NCBI GenBank assembly: GCA_003455595.1
Contig: DMQT01000169.1
Coordinates: forward strand, 840-8,375
Length of the DNA: 7,536 bases
Direction of reading: 5' to 3'
Source of the DNA: Betaproteobacteria bacterium
Lineage (GTDB): Bacteria; Pseudomonadota; Gammaproteobacteria; Burkholderiales; Sulfuriferulaceae
Shown here: piece by piece, positions 1-7,536 of the stretch
Layout: each line of letters begins with the position of its first letter
How positions within the stretch are numbered: position 1 is the stretch's first letter
Position numbers and translations under genes: made by a program
Notes under the pieces: generated by a model
Told to the model about the DNA's origin: nothing
Database searches by the model: none
What the model saw: the letters and a program-made list of their open reading frames with translations, nothing else

Positions 1-335
1 GGCGGACGCCAGACGCCGGATGCGTCGGAGGAAATGACACGGACAGTTGATTGAAGCAAGGGCTGCCATTGCGGTAACGGGAAGAATACGGGTTTTGCGG
101 ACACCGCCTGGAACGGATTGGCGGTTTTGCACATCTGGTCACATTTGCACGGCTTGCCGTGCTTGTCCCCGCTATCGCCATGGTGACAGCAACACGCCTG
201 GCCTGCCGACATGGAAGTCATATCCTGGTCTTGTTGCATGGGGCAACACGGCGACACGGCTGCCAACGCCGCGTAGCCATTTATCGGCAGCGCGAGGCTT
301 AAAAACAGGATCAGTAATAGTCGCAGGGCGTTCAT
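1..335 (-). CDS. Secreted Cys/His-rich metal-binding protein, CopL-like (3' end outside window)
   Basis: Partial gene running off the left edge; 111 codons are visible. Residues 1-26 form a signal peptide (short basic start, Leu-rich core LLLILFLSLAL, likely cut near an Ala at 22-26). The mature part carries Cys30, 31, 48, 49, 50, 63, 65 and 69 with His51, 52 and 59 (core CCCHH...CKCDQMC), a clear soft-metal-binding composition. The visible end, GVWRPP, resembles the C-terminus I recall for small exported proteins placed before czc/cus-type efflux or cop operons (CopL-like), so perhaps only a few residues are missing. The ATG is the first start after an in-frame TGA at 356-354; no strong ribosome site precedes it. 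It lies 118 bp beyond ald on the same strand, so its own promoter is likely. Reading frame and export are well supported; the family name and any regulatory or chaperone role are inference. Confidence 0.72.
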   Translation of the reverse strand, partial: MNALRLLLILFLSLALPINGYAALAAVSPCCPMQQDQDMTSMSAGQACCCHHGDSGDKHGKPCKCDQMCKTANPFQAVSAKPVFFPLPQWQPLLQSTVRVISSDASGVWRP

Positions 336-453
336 CGGCAGATGATATCGCTTTCACTTCATTTGGGGTAGTGCATACGCTGCATGAGCTTAAACCCGGG
401 TAGATGCATACAGCCGTGGGCGCCTGATGTGGGTCGATGTCCATACACGAAAC

Positions 454-1554
454 TTACAGCGTAGCCGGATCGGTATACGACAAAGCCAAATCTTCCGCCA
501 CGGCCTGATGCGTGACCGCACCCTGATACACATTCAACCCATTCAAAAACCCCGCTTCATTCATCAGCGCCAGCATGCCGCGCTGCGCCAGCTTCAAGGC
601 ATAGGGCAGCACCACGCTGGCGAGTGCCTGGGTGGCGGTGCGCGCGCAGGCGGCGGGCATGTTGGTGACACAGTAATGTACGACGCCGGCTTCGATATAA
701 GTGGGCTGCGAATGGCTGGTGGGGCGCGAGGTTTCGGCGCAACCGCCCTGGTCGATCGATACGTCCACCAGCACCGAGCCGGGGCGCATCTGGCTCAACA
801 TATGTCGGGTGATGAGTTTGGGAGTTTTTTTGCCAGGCAACAGCACGGCACCGATGACCAGATCAGCGTCGGCAACCAGTGCTGCCAGTGCGGCGGCATC
901 GGAATAGCGCGTCTTGAGCCTGCCTTGATACAGGTCGTCGAAGTGGCGCAGCTTGTCCATGCTGCGGTCGAGCAGGGTGACGTCGGCGCCCATGCCGACC
1001 GCGACGCGCGCGGCGTTGCTGCCTACCATGCCCGCGCCGATGATGGCGACTTTGCCGGGTGCCACGCCCGCCACGCCGGACAGCAGGGTGCCGTTGCCGC
1101 CCGCCGCCATGGTCAACGCCTGCGCCCCGGCTTGCACCGCGATGCGTCCGGCGACTGCCGACATCGGTGCCAGCAATGGGGTGCCGCTGGTGTCGGTGAT
1201 GGTTTCATAGCCGATGCCGATGATTTTCTTGTCGAGTAATTGCGCAGTCAGCTGTGGATCGGCGGCCAGGTGCAGGTAGCCGAACAGTATCTGACCTGGC
1301 CTTAGCAAGGGGATTTCGGCGGTCTGCGGCTCCTTGACCTTGATGATGAGATCGGCCTCGTACACTGCAGCTGCGTCCGCAACAATCTGCGCGCCTGCTG
1401 CACGGTAGGCGTCATCGGTGAGGCCAATGCGCGTCGCTGCGCCGGTTTGCACGCGTACCGCATGCCCGGCCGCAATCAATGCGGCTGCACCATCAGGGGT
1501 GACGGCAACGCGGTATTCGTGGTCTTTGGTTTCTTTCGGAATGCCGATTATCAC
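454..1554 (-). CDS. ald: Alanine dehydrogenase
   Basis: NAD-dependent oxidative deamination of L-alanine to pyruvate and ammonia (EC 1.4.1.1), cytoplasmic, linking alanine use to central carbon and nitrogen metabolism. The 366-residue product is close to the usual ~370. It begins with the family signature [17 protein letters not shown]. Residues matching known active-site positions are Arg15, Lys74 (KVKEP), His95 (GYLH) and Asp268 (VSIDQGG). The central Rossmann fold has GAGMVG at 173-178 with Asp196 at the end of the second strand, placed to hold the NAD ribose. The C-terminal lobe includes [10 protein letters not shown] (293-302) and the [14 protein letters not shown] stretch. The start is GTG, not ATG: the codon at 1554-1552 sits 6 nt after a strong AAGGAGA. 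It starts 18 nt after the pbpC stop, so the two are probably co-transcribed. No rho-independent terminator is apparent after its stop. Family assignment is secure; in vivo direction is not deducible. Confidence 0.96.
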   Translation of the reverse strand: MIIGIPKETKDHEYRVAVTPDGAAALIAAGHAVRVQTGAATRIGLTDDAYRAAGAQIVADAAAVYEADLIIKVKEPQTAEIPLLRPGQILFGYLHLAADPQLTAQLLDKKIIGIGYETITDTSGTPLLAPMSAVAGRIAVQAGAQALTMAAGGNGTLLSGVAGVAPGKVAIIGAGMVGSNAARVAVGMGADVTLLDRSMDKLRHFDDLYQGRLKTRYSDAAALAALVADADLVIGAVLLPGKKTPKLITRHMLSQMRPGSVLVDVSIDQGGCAETSRPTSHSQPTYIEAGVVHYCVTNMPAACARTATQALASVVLPYALKLAQRGMLALMNEAGFLNGLNVYQGAVTHQAVAEDLALSYTDPATL

Positions 1555-1560
1555 GTTAAC

Positions 1561-1567
1561 TCTCCTT
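1561..1567 (-). promoter_or_regulatory. Ribosome binding site that fixes the ald GTG start
   Basis: On the minus strand AAGGAGA lies 6 nt upstream of the GTG at 1554-1552, in the 18-nt space between the pbpC stop and ald. There is no ATG nearby in the ald frame, and the protein family begins exactly here (GIPKE), so this site decides the start. It also gives ald its own initiation signal, independent of whether ribosomes finish the frameshifted pbpC. Confidence 0.85.
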
Positions 1568-1572
1568 GCGGA

Positions 1573-3691
1573 TCAGCGCAGTTCGCGCAGCGTCTGGGGA
1601 TCAGTTTCGACGTTAAACGATACGCTGTCGAGCAGCTTGCCGGTGTCATCCAGCAGGCTGATCTGATGCGCGCCCGGTTGCGGCGTGTAGCGCCAGCTGC
1701 CGTCGGCCTGGCCCGGCATCAGCGGAATCGCCGCGCCGTCCAGTTGCCAAACCCAGCCTGGTCGCATTGGGCGCACGTAAATATGGACAGTCTGCCAGGT
1801 GGCAGGCAGGTCGGGGTTCAGGTGCAGCGTGTCGCCCTCGTTCAGGCCGATGATGTGCGGTGCCGTATCGGGTGGCAGGCCGATGACAGACTGCTCGGTG
1901 CCGGGCAGAAACAGTTCGCGTCGGGGCGGTTCAATGGGCGGATCAAACCGTACTGACTGTTGCACGATACCGCCCGGCAGCCGGGGTGCGCGGCTGCGCG
2001 GTGTGTCGAGCTGGTTGAACAGGGTTTGCCAGACCACGGCGGCGGGCAGCGGGCCGGACGATGCCACGATGGGCTGGTCATTCAGGCTGCCGATCCATAC
2101 GCCCAGCGTGTAGCGATCAGAAAACCCGATGCGCCAGCTGCCGCTTAGATTGCCATAGGTTGACGGCTTTGACCGCGGCAAAGTCGCGCGGCCTGGGCTG
2201 CGTGTCGGGTGCGGCCTGCCGGTCGGCAAGTATCTGGGTGAGGATGGCGGCTACGCTGGCAGGCATGACACGGCTCGCTTCATTGGGGGTACCGCCTACC
2301 CGCAGGCTGGTGGGTTTGAGCAAGCCGCCATTGGCCAGTGCGCGATAGGCATTGGTGAGCTGGGTGAGCGTCACAGTCGGCGCGTCGGGCTGCACGGTGT
2401 GCGTTGATTCCAGACCAAAGTCCTGTAGCTGGTTGGTGTAGTTGTCGATGCCCACTTGTAGCACGGTGCGCGCGGCTGCGCCTTTGAGCGATTGCGCCAG
2501 TGCGTAGCGCAGGCTGGCCCAGTGGGTCAACGCTGGGTCTCGGGCGAGCCAGCCTGGTTGTGGGGCGTCGCTATTTACCCCTAGCGCGGCGTCATCCAGC
2601 ACACTGGCAGCGCTGAGTTCTCCCTGTTCCAGCGCCAGACCATATAAAAACGGTTGCAGCATGGCGCCTGGCGCATGTGGCACGCTGGTCAGGTTGATAG
2701 TGCCCGGGGTAGCGCTGCGGCTGACGCTGGCGAGGATTTCACCGGTCTGATTGTTGAGGATCAACGCTTCGCCTGCCACGGGCAGCGGTGATTTGAGACT
2801 ATCGAGCGCGCTATTCAGGGTGGTTTGCGCCAGGCGTTGCAGCTTGGCGTCCAGGCTGACCTGGATACGTTCACCTGGGGCGAGCAGATACTGATGGGCG
2901 ATGTCAGGCGCGAGCTGGATTGGCCAATTCAGCTGTGCACGCTGGGCCAGGCGGGTGTCGGCGAGCTTACGCACGCTGGCGCAACTCGGGCGCGGCGCGC
3001 TCAGCTGGTGTGCCACACCACAGGCGCGTTCGGCCACCACAGCCGGGCGCGCATTCGGGCCACGCAGCAGCGCCGATAAAATGCTCGCCTCGGCTTTGTT
3101 GAGCTTGAGCGGCGTGGTGTTGAACAAGCCTTCGGCTGCGGCGTTGATGCCGGCCAGCTGGCCGCGAAAATTCACCTTGTTCAGGTAGGCTTCGAGTATC
3201 TCGGCCTTGCTCCAGGTTTTTTCCAGGTCGCGTGCCGCCTTGATCTGATCCCATTTTTGCGTATAGCTGCGTCCGCCGGGTGACCACGCCAGCGCCGGGT
3301 CGAGCAGGCCGGCCAACTGCATGGTGAGGGTGGAGGCGCCGCGATGGGTGTCGTACACCAGGTTTTCCCAGGCGGCACCGACAAAGGCGCGCCAGTCTAC
3401 GCCGCCGTGCTGGTAAAAGCGTTTGTCCTCGGACACCAGCAGGGCGTGGCGCATGGCAGGGGACAGTGCGCGCAGCGGTATCCAGGGCAGACGGTAGGCA
3501 TTGGGATCCAGGTGCAGGGTATCGAGCACTTCGCCGTTGCGGTCGTAGAGCCAGGCCTCACTGACTTGATGCGCGGCTCTGACCTGCGCGAAGCTGGGCA
3601 ATTCTGCGCTGTGTGCCTCAAGCTGAGTCAGCCCGACCAGCAGCAGCGCGGCGAGTGTTGCGCGGCTGCGCTTAAGCGTCAGCCAGCGCAC
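1573..3691 (-). pseudogene. pbpC: Penicillin-binding protein 1C, frameshifted and with a degenerate transpeptidase domain
   Basis: Bifunctional peptidoglycan synthase homologue; joining two frames gives about 705 residues (PBP1C is usually 700-800). Residues 11-22 look like an N-terminal membrane anchor or signal. The GT51 glycosyltransferase spans about 45-225: SEDKRFYQHGGVDW with catalytic-type Glu88, GASTLTMQLA (118-127), and SKAEILEAYLNKVNFRG. It looks intact. The transpeptidase domain (about 275-560) is recognisable, but the SxxK serine and lysine are replaced (Ala343-Met-Leu-Gln346), SxN reads Ser401-Leu-Lys403, and KTG reads Lys-Pro-Ser. After codon 508 the homology moves to the +1 frame, resuming at PSTYGNLSGSWRIGF. 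The C-terminal ~90 residues match the PBP1C C-terminal domain (WVWQLDG, GAHQISLLDD). Upstream residues in the open frame are antisense-free pyrD overlap, so I chose the GTG at 3691 (GTG at 3697 is also possible), overlapping pyrD by 20 nt. If the frameshift is a base-calling error, this would be an intact but transpeptidase-dead protein. Confidence 0.85.
2164..2173 (-). other. Frameshift point in pbpC
   Basis: Minus-strand sequence GTCAAAGCCG. In the upstream frame it reads Val-Lys (GTC AAA) ending FAAVK, then diverges to non-homologous AVNLWQSK and stops at TGA 2119-2117. In the frame one base later, CCG at 2166 begins PSTYGNLSGSWRIGFSDRY, which matches the region around and after the PBP1C KTG motif. 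One extra base (for example in the AAA run) explains it. The site does not look like a programmed -1 slippery heptamer, and the needed shift is +1. Confidence 0.75.
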
Positions 3692-4688
3692 GGACACATT
3701 CGCCAACCAGCGCCGGGCCGCGGTAGATGAGGCCGCTGTAGAGTTGCACCAGGCTGGCGCCGGCAGCGATTTTTTCACGTGCGTGCGCGCCATTGAGTAT
3801 GCCGCCGACGCCGATGATCGGTACTTCGCTGGCAAGCGCCTGCGCCAGTTGCTGAATCACGTGGGTGGAGGCTGCGCGTACGGGTGCGCCCGACAAGCCG
3901 CCGGTTTCGGCACCATGCGGCAGTTGCTCGACGCCGTGGCGCGACAGCGTGGTATTGGTGGCGATGACGCCGTCGATACGGTGTTCACGTAACAGGCGCG
4001 CGATGTCGGCAATCTGCGCATCGTCCAGATCCGGCGCGATTTTTACCGCCAGCGGCACGTAACGACCATGCTGTTGCGCCAGCCGGGTTTGTGCGGCTTT
4101 GAGCTGCGCCAACAAATCCGATAGCGCGTCGCCGGATTGCAGCGTGCGCAGGTTCTGCGTGTTGGGCGAGGAAATATTCACTGTCACGTAGTGGGCGTAG
4201 GGGTAAACCGCATCGAGACAGATCAGGTAGTCGTCCGCCGCGCGTTCAATCGGGGTATCAAAGTTTTTGCCGATATTGATGCCCAGCACGCCTTTAAAAC
4301 GTGCCGCGCGCACATTGGTGATGAGTTGCGCCACGCCGTCGTTGTTGAAGCCCATGCGGTTGATGATCGCCTGCGCCTCGGGCAGGCGGAACAGGCGCGG
4401 TGCCGGATTGCCCGGTTGCGGGCGCGGGGTAACCGTACCGATTTCGATAAAACCAAAGCCAAGCGCCGCCAGTGCGTCGATATACGCGCCATTTTTGTCC
4501 AGACCGGCGGCCAGGCCGACTGCATTGGGAAAGCTGATCCCCATGCAAGTGACGGCTTTGCCACTGACCGGCGGGGCAATCAGCCGCGATACACCCAGGC
4601 GGTAGGCGGCTTGGAGCGAAGCCAATGTGAGGTGGTGCGCAGTTTCGGCATCGAGCTGAAACAAAAGAGGGCGGAGAAGGCTATACAT
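3672..4688 (-). CDS. pyrD: Dihydroorotate dehydrogenase (quinone), class 2
   Basis: Fourth step of de novo pyrimidine synthesis: oxidises dihydroorotate to orotate at the inner face of the cytoplasmic membrane, passing electrons through FMN to ubiquinone (EC 1.3.5.2). The 338-residue length equals the class 2 norm (E. coli 336). The N-terminal helices ([20 protein letters not shown]) that mark class 2 and dock to the membrane are present. Key motifs: [10 protein letters not shown] (58-67), the INRMGFNN loop (109-116), NISSPNT with the class 2 catalytic base Ser174 and neighbouring Asn176, Lys216 in VKIAPD, ATNTT (243-247), and the FMN-phosphate loops GVGGI (293-297) and [13 protein letters not shown] (313-325). 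It lies 37 nt after the merR stop and overlaps the probable pbpC start by 20 nt. No Shine-Dalgarno precedes the ATG; see the promoter entry just upstream. Identification is secure. Confidence 0.97.
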   Translation of the reverse strand: MYSLLRPLLFQLDAETAHHLTLASLQAAYRLGVSRLIAPPVSGKAVTCMGISFPNAVGLAAGLDKNGAYIDALAALGFGFIEIGTVTPRPQPGNPAPRLFRLPEAQAIINRMGFNNDGVAQLITNVRAARFKGVLGINIGKNFDTPIERAADDYLICLDAVYPYAHYVTVNISSPNTQNLRTLQSGDALSDLLAQLKAAQTRLAQQHGRYVPLAVKIAPDLDDAQIADIARLLREHRIDGVIATNTTLSRHGVEQLPHGAETGGLSGAPVRAASTHVIQQLAQALASEVPIIGVGGILNGAHAREKIAAGASLVQLYSGLIYRGPALVGECVRALADA

Positions 4689-4694
4689 GGACGC

Positions 4695-4723
4695 ATTTTA
4701 ACCCGGTGTCCGCTGCCTGCCCA
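4695..4723 (-). promoter_or_regulatory. Possible pyrD promoter giving a leaderless transcript
   Basis: In the 37-nt gap between merR and pyrD the minus strand has TGGGCA (4723-4718, 4 of 6 to the -35 consensus), a 17-bp spacer, then TAAAAT (4700-4695, 5 of 6 to the -10 consensus). Only 6 nt separate this -10 from the pyrD ATG, so transcription would start at or next to the A of ATG. That fits the absence of a ribosome binding site. The alternative is that pyrD is read from merR transcripts. Prediction by eye only. Confidence 0.4.
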
Positions 4724-4725
4724 TT

Positions 4726-5127
4726 TCAATTCTCCAGCAATGAAGCGATTAACGGGCAGCACACGTTGCCCTTCTGGGTCGCGCACTGGTTTGCCAGTTT
4801 TTCCAGTGTGTGTTCAATGCCGCGCAGCCCCGCCAGTCGCTTCCTCACTTCAGCCAGTTTTTCCACTGCAATGGCACGTGCTTCGGAGCAGTGGGCGCCA
4901 TCCTCCAGCCTGAGCAGTGCGCCGACCTCTTCCAGTGAAAAGCCCAGGTGCTGTGCGCGCTTGATGAACTGGATGCGGGTTATGTCGTTGGCGCTGTAGC
5001 GCCGGATACCACCAAGCGGTTTGGCGGGCTCTGGCAGCAGGCCGCGGCGCTGATAGTAGCGAATGGTTTCCAGATTGACGCCCGCCTGACGGGCGAGCAC
5101 GCCGATCGTCATGTCCTGCTTGTGCAT
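4726..5127 (-). CDS. merR: Hg(II)-responsive transcriptional regulator MerR
   Basis: Dimeric regulator that holds the mer promoter in a repressed complex with RNA polymerase and, on binding Hg(II), untwists the overlong spacer to activate it. The product is 133 residues (Tn501-type about 144; the C-terminal tail after CPLIASL is shorter). The N-terminal winged helix-turn-helix covers about 7-50 (TIGVLARQAGVNLETIRYYQRRGLL; GGIRRY). A dimerisation helix spans about 80-115. The three Hg-binding cysteines align at Cys80 (EDGAHC), Cys115 and Cys124 (GNVCCPLI), which separates it from CueR, ZntR and other relatives. Cys123 is an extra neighbour where Tn501-type proteins have Ser. The ATG at 5127 is chosen over an upstream in-frame ATG at 5193 because it has GGAAGGAA 3 nt before it, fits family length, and the longer version would run through the operator. 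Divergent from merT; pyrD follows 37 nt downstream. Confidence 0.96.
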   Translation of the reverse strand: MHKQDMTIGVLARQAGVNLETIRYYQRRGLLPEPAKPLGGIRRYSANDITRIQFIKRAQHLGFSLEEVGALLRLEDGAHCSEARAIAVEKLAEVRKRLAGLRGIEHTLEKLANQCATQKGNVCCPLIASLLEN

Positions 5128-5151
5128 GGTTTCCTTCCGATTTAAACCTGC

Positions 5152-5183
5152 TTGACTCCGTACTATGGTACGGAATTGATACT
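5152..5183 (+). promoter_or_regulatory. mer operator and merTPA promoter (MerR binding site)
   Basis: A -35 TTGACT (5152-5157) is followed at once by a perfect dyad CCGTAC-TATG-GTACGG (5158-5173); adding the flanking T and A gives 7-bp arms. The half-sites and 4-nt loop match the known mer operator of Tn501/Tn21 (CCGTAC, 4 nt, GTACGG). The -10 is either TGATAC (5177-5182, spacer 19 as in Tn501) or GATACT (5178-5183, spacer 20, better match). Both spacers are longer than the usual 17, as expected for MerR activation. The dyad also lies upstream of merR, so it should autoregulate that gene. Confidence 0.93.
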
Positions 5184-5219
5184 GATCGTGCATCTAAATA
5201 ATTCAGAAGGAGAAGGCGT

Positions 5220-5579
5220 ATGTCTCAAGATAAACAAGCAAATGGCTGGCCGCTGATTGGCGGTGTTGCCGCCGCTATTGCTGTTTCCCTGTGTTGTGTC
5301 GGGCCGCTGGTGCTGGTCATGCTGGGTATTGGCGGCGCGTGGATTGCCAATCTTGCCGTACTGGAGCCATATCGGCCGTTTTTTCTCGGCATCGGCGTGG
5401 TGTTCATGGTGCTCGCCTATCGGAAAATATATCGCGCGCCTGTCGCGCAAGCCTGTACCCCTGGATCGCTGTGCGCACTGCCGCAAACCAATCGCGTATA
5501 CAAAATGCTGTTCTGGATGGTGGCCGTGCTGATGGTGCTGGCTATCGCTTTTCCCTATATCGCCCCGCTGTTTTATTAA
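5220..5579 (+). CDS. merT: Mercuric ion transporter MerT
   Basis: Inner-membrane protein that receives Hg(II) from MerP and brings it to the cytoplasm for MerA. The 119 residues match the family (116). Three hydrophobic segments are visible at about 12-36, 46-67 and 95-116. Cys25-Cys26 sit in the first (SLCCVGPLVLV) and the second pair, Cys79 and Cys85 (ACTPGSLCALPQ), in the cytoplasmic loop between segments two and three, as in MerT. The C-terminus FPYIAPLFY is characteristic. The ATG has AAGGAG at 5207-5212, 7 nt upstream. It is the first gene after the MerR-controlled promoter, and merP starts 17 nt after its stop. No MerC or MerF is present, so MerT is the only visible transporter. Confidence 0.96.
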   Translation: MSQDKQANGWPLIGGVAAAIAVSLCCVGPLVLVMLGIGGAWIANLAVLEPYRPFFLGIGVVFMVLAYRKIYRAPVAQACTPGSLCALPQTNRVYKMLFWMVAVLMVLAIAFPYIAPLFY

Positions 5580-5596
5580 TCCCAAGGAGTCTGACC

Positions 5597-7533
<1,937 letters not shown>

Positions 7534-7536
7534 TTA

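Noticed and set aside
172..444. 90-codon minus-strand open frame near the left edge
   Set aside because: It overlaps the Cys-rich secreted protein in another frame and lacks any signal; the overlapping frame has a signal peptide and metal-site pattern and continues off the window.
427..1239. 270-codon open frame on the plus strand
   Set aside because: It lies antisense within ald, whose family motifs and active-site residues are all in the minus frame; the protein is His/Gln/Arg-rich low-complexity typical of antisense GC-rich code.
3692..3835. Longer pbpC start giving 48 more residues
   Set aside because: That stretch is the pyrD 3' coding region in another frame and has no PBP1C-like character; the anchor helix begins only after the GTG at 3691.
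4793..4865. 13-bp direct repeat (GCCAGTTTTTCCA at 4793-4805 and 4853-4865)
   Set aside because: Both copies encode EKLA in the MerR dimerisation helix, 20 codons apart; explained by similar helix residues rather than a DNA element.
4137..4913. 258-codon open frame on the plus strand
   Set aside because: Antisense to pyrD and the end of merR, with no recognisable domain; both sense genes are certain.
5128..5193. Longer MerR start at the ATG at 5193
   Set aside because: It would translate through the operator and promoter; the ATG at 5127 has a good ribosome site and gives the standard MerR N-terminus.

Overview
The window reads as a chromosomal segment of a GC-rich Gram-negative bacterium, most likely a betaproteobacterium. 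Reasons: class 2 (membrane, quinone-linked) PyrD, a PbpC with the 'NARPAVVAERACG' signature I associate with betaproteobacteria, and a periplasmic MerP. Order or genus is not resolved; a Nitrosomonadales/Thiobacillus-like lineage would be a guess.

Layout. Minus strand, right to left: merR (5127-4726), pyrD (4688-3672), a frameshifted pbpC (3691-1573), ald (1554-454), then, after a 118-bp gap, the start of a secreted Cys/His-rich metal-binding protein (335 to beyond base 1). Plus strand: merT (5220-5579), merP (5597-5899) and merA (5896-7533), ending three bases before the window edge. The two strands diverge from one mer operator/promoter (5152-5183). There is no unexplained gene-free stretch longer than about 120 bp.

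How it works together. The right half is a compact Hg(II) detoxification unit. MerR senses Hg(II) at the shared operator, MerP binds it in the periplasm, MerT moves it across the inner membrane, and MerA reduces it to Hg(0) with NADPH. All diagnostic cysteines are present. The left half is housekeeping: pyrimidine synthesis (pyrD), a cell-wall gene (pbpC) and alanine catabolism (ald), tightly packed on one strand and directly downstream of merR. The protein at the left edge resembles the small secreted CopL-like proteins that precede heavy-metal efflux operons, so metal-resistance genes flank the housekeeping block on both sides.

No wholly new system is evident. The most unusual object is pbpC: all three catalytic motifs of its transpeptidase domain are replaced (SxxK to AMLQ, SxN to SLK, KTG to KPS), and the reading frame breaks at the KTG position. 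It is either a decaying gene or, if the frameshift is a sequence error, a transpeptidase-dead PBP1C. A possible leaderless promoter for pyrD just after merR, and ambiguous -10 placement in the mer promoter, are secondary points of interest.
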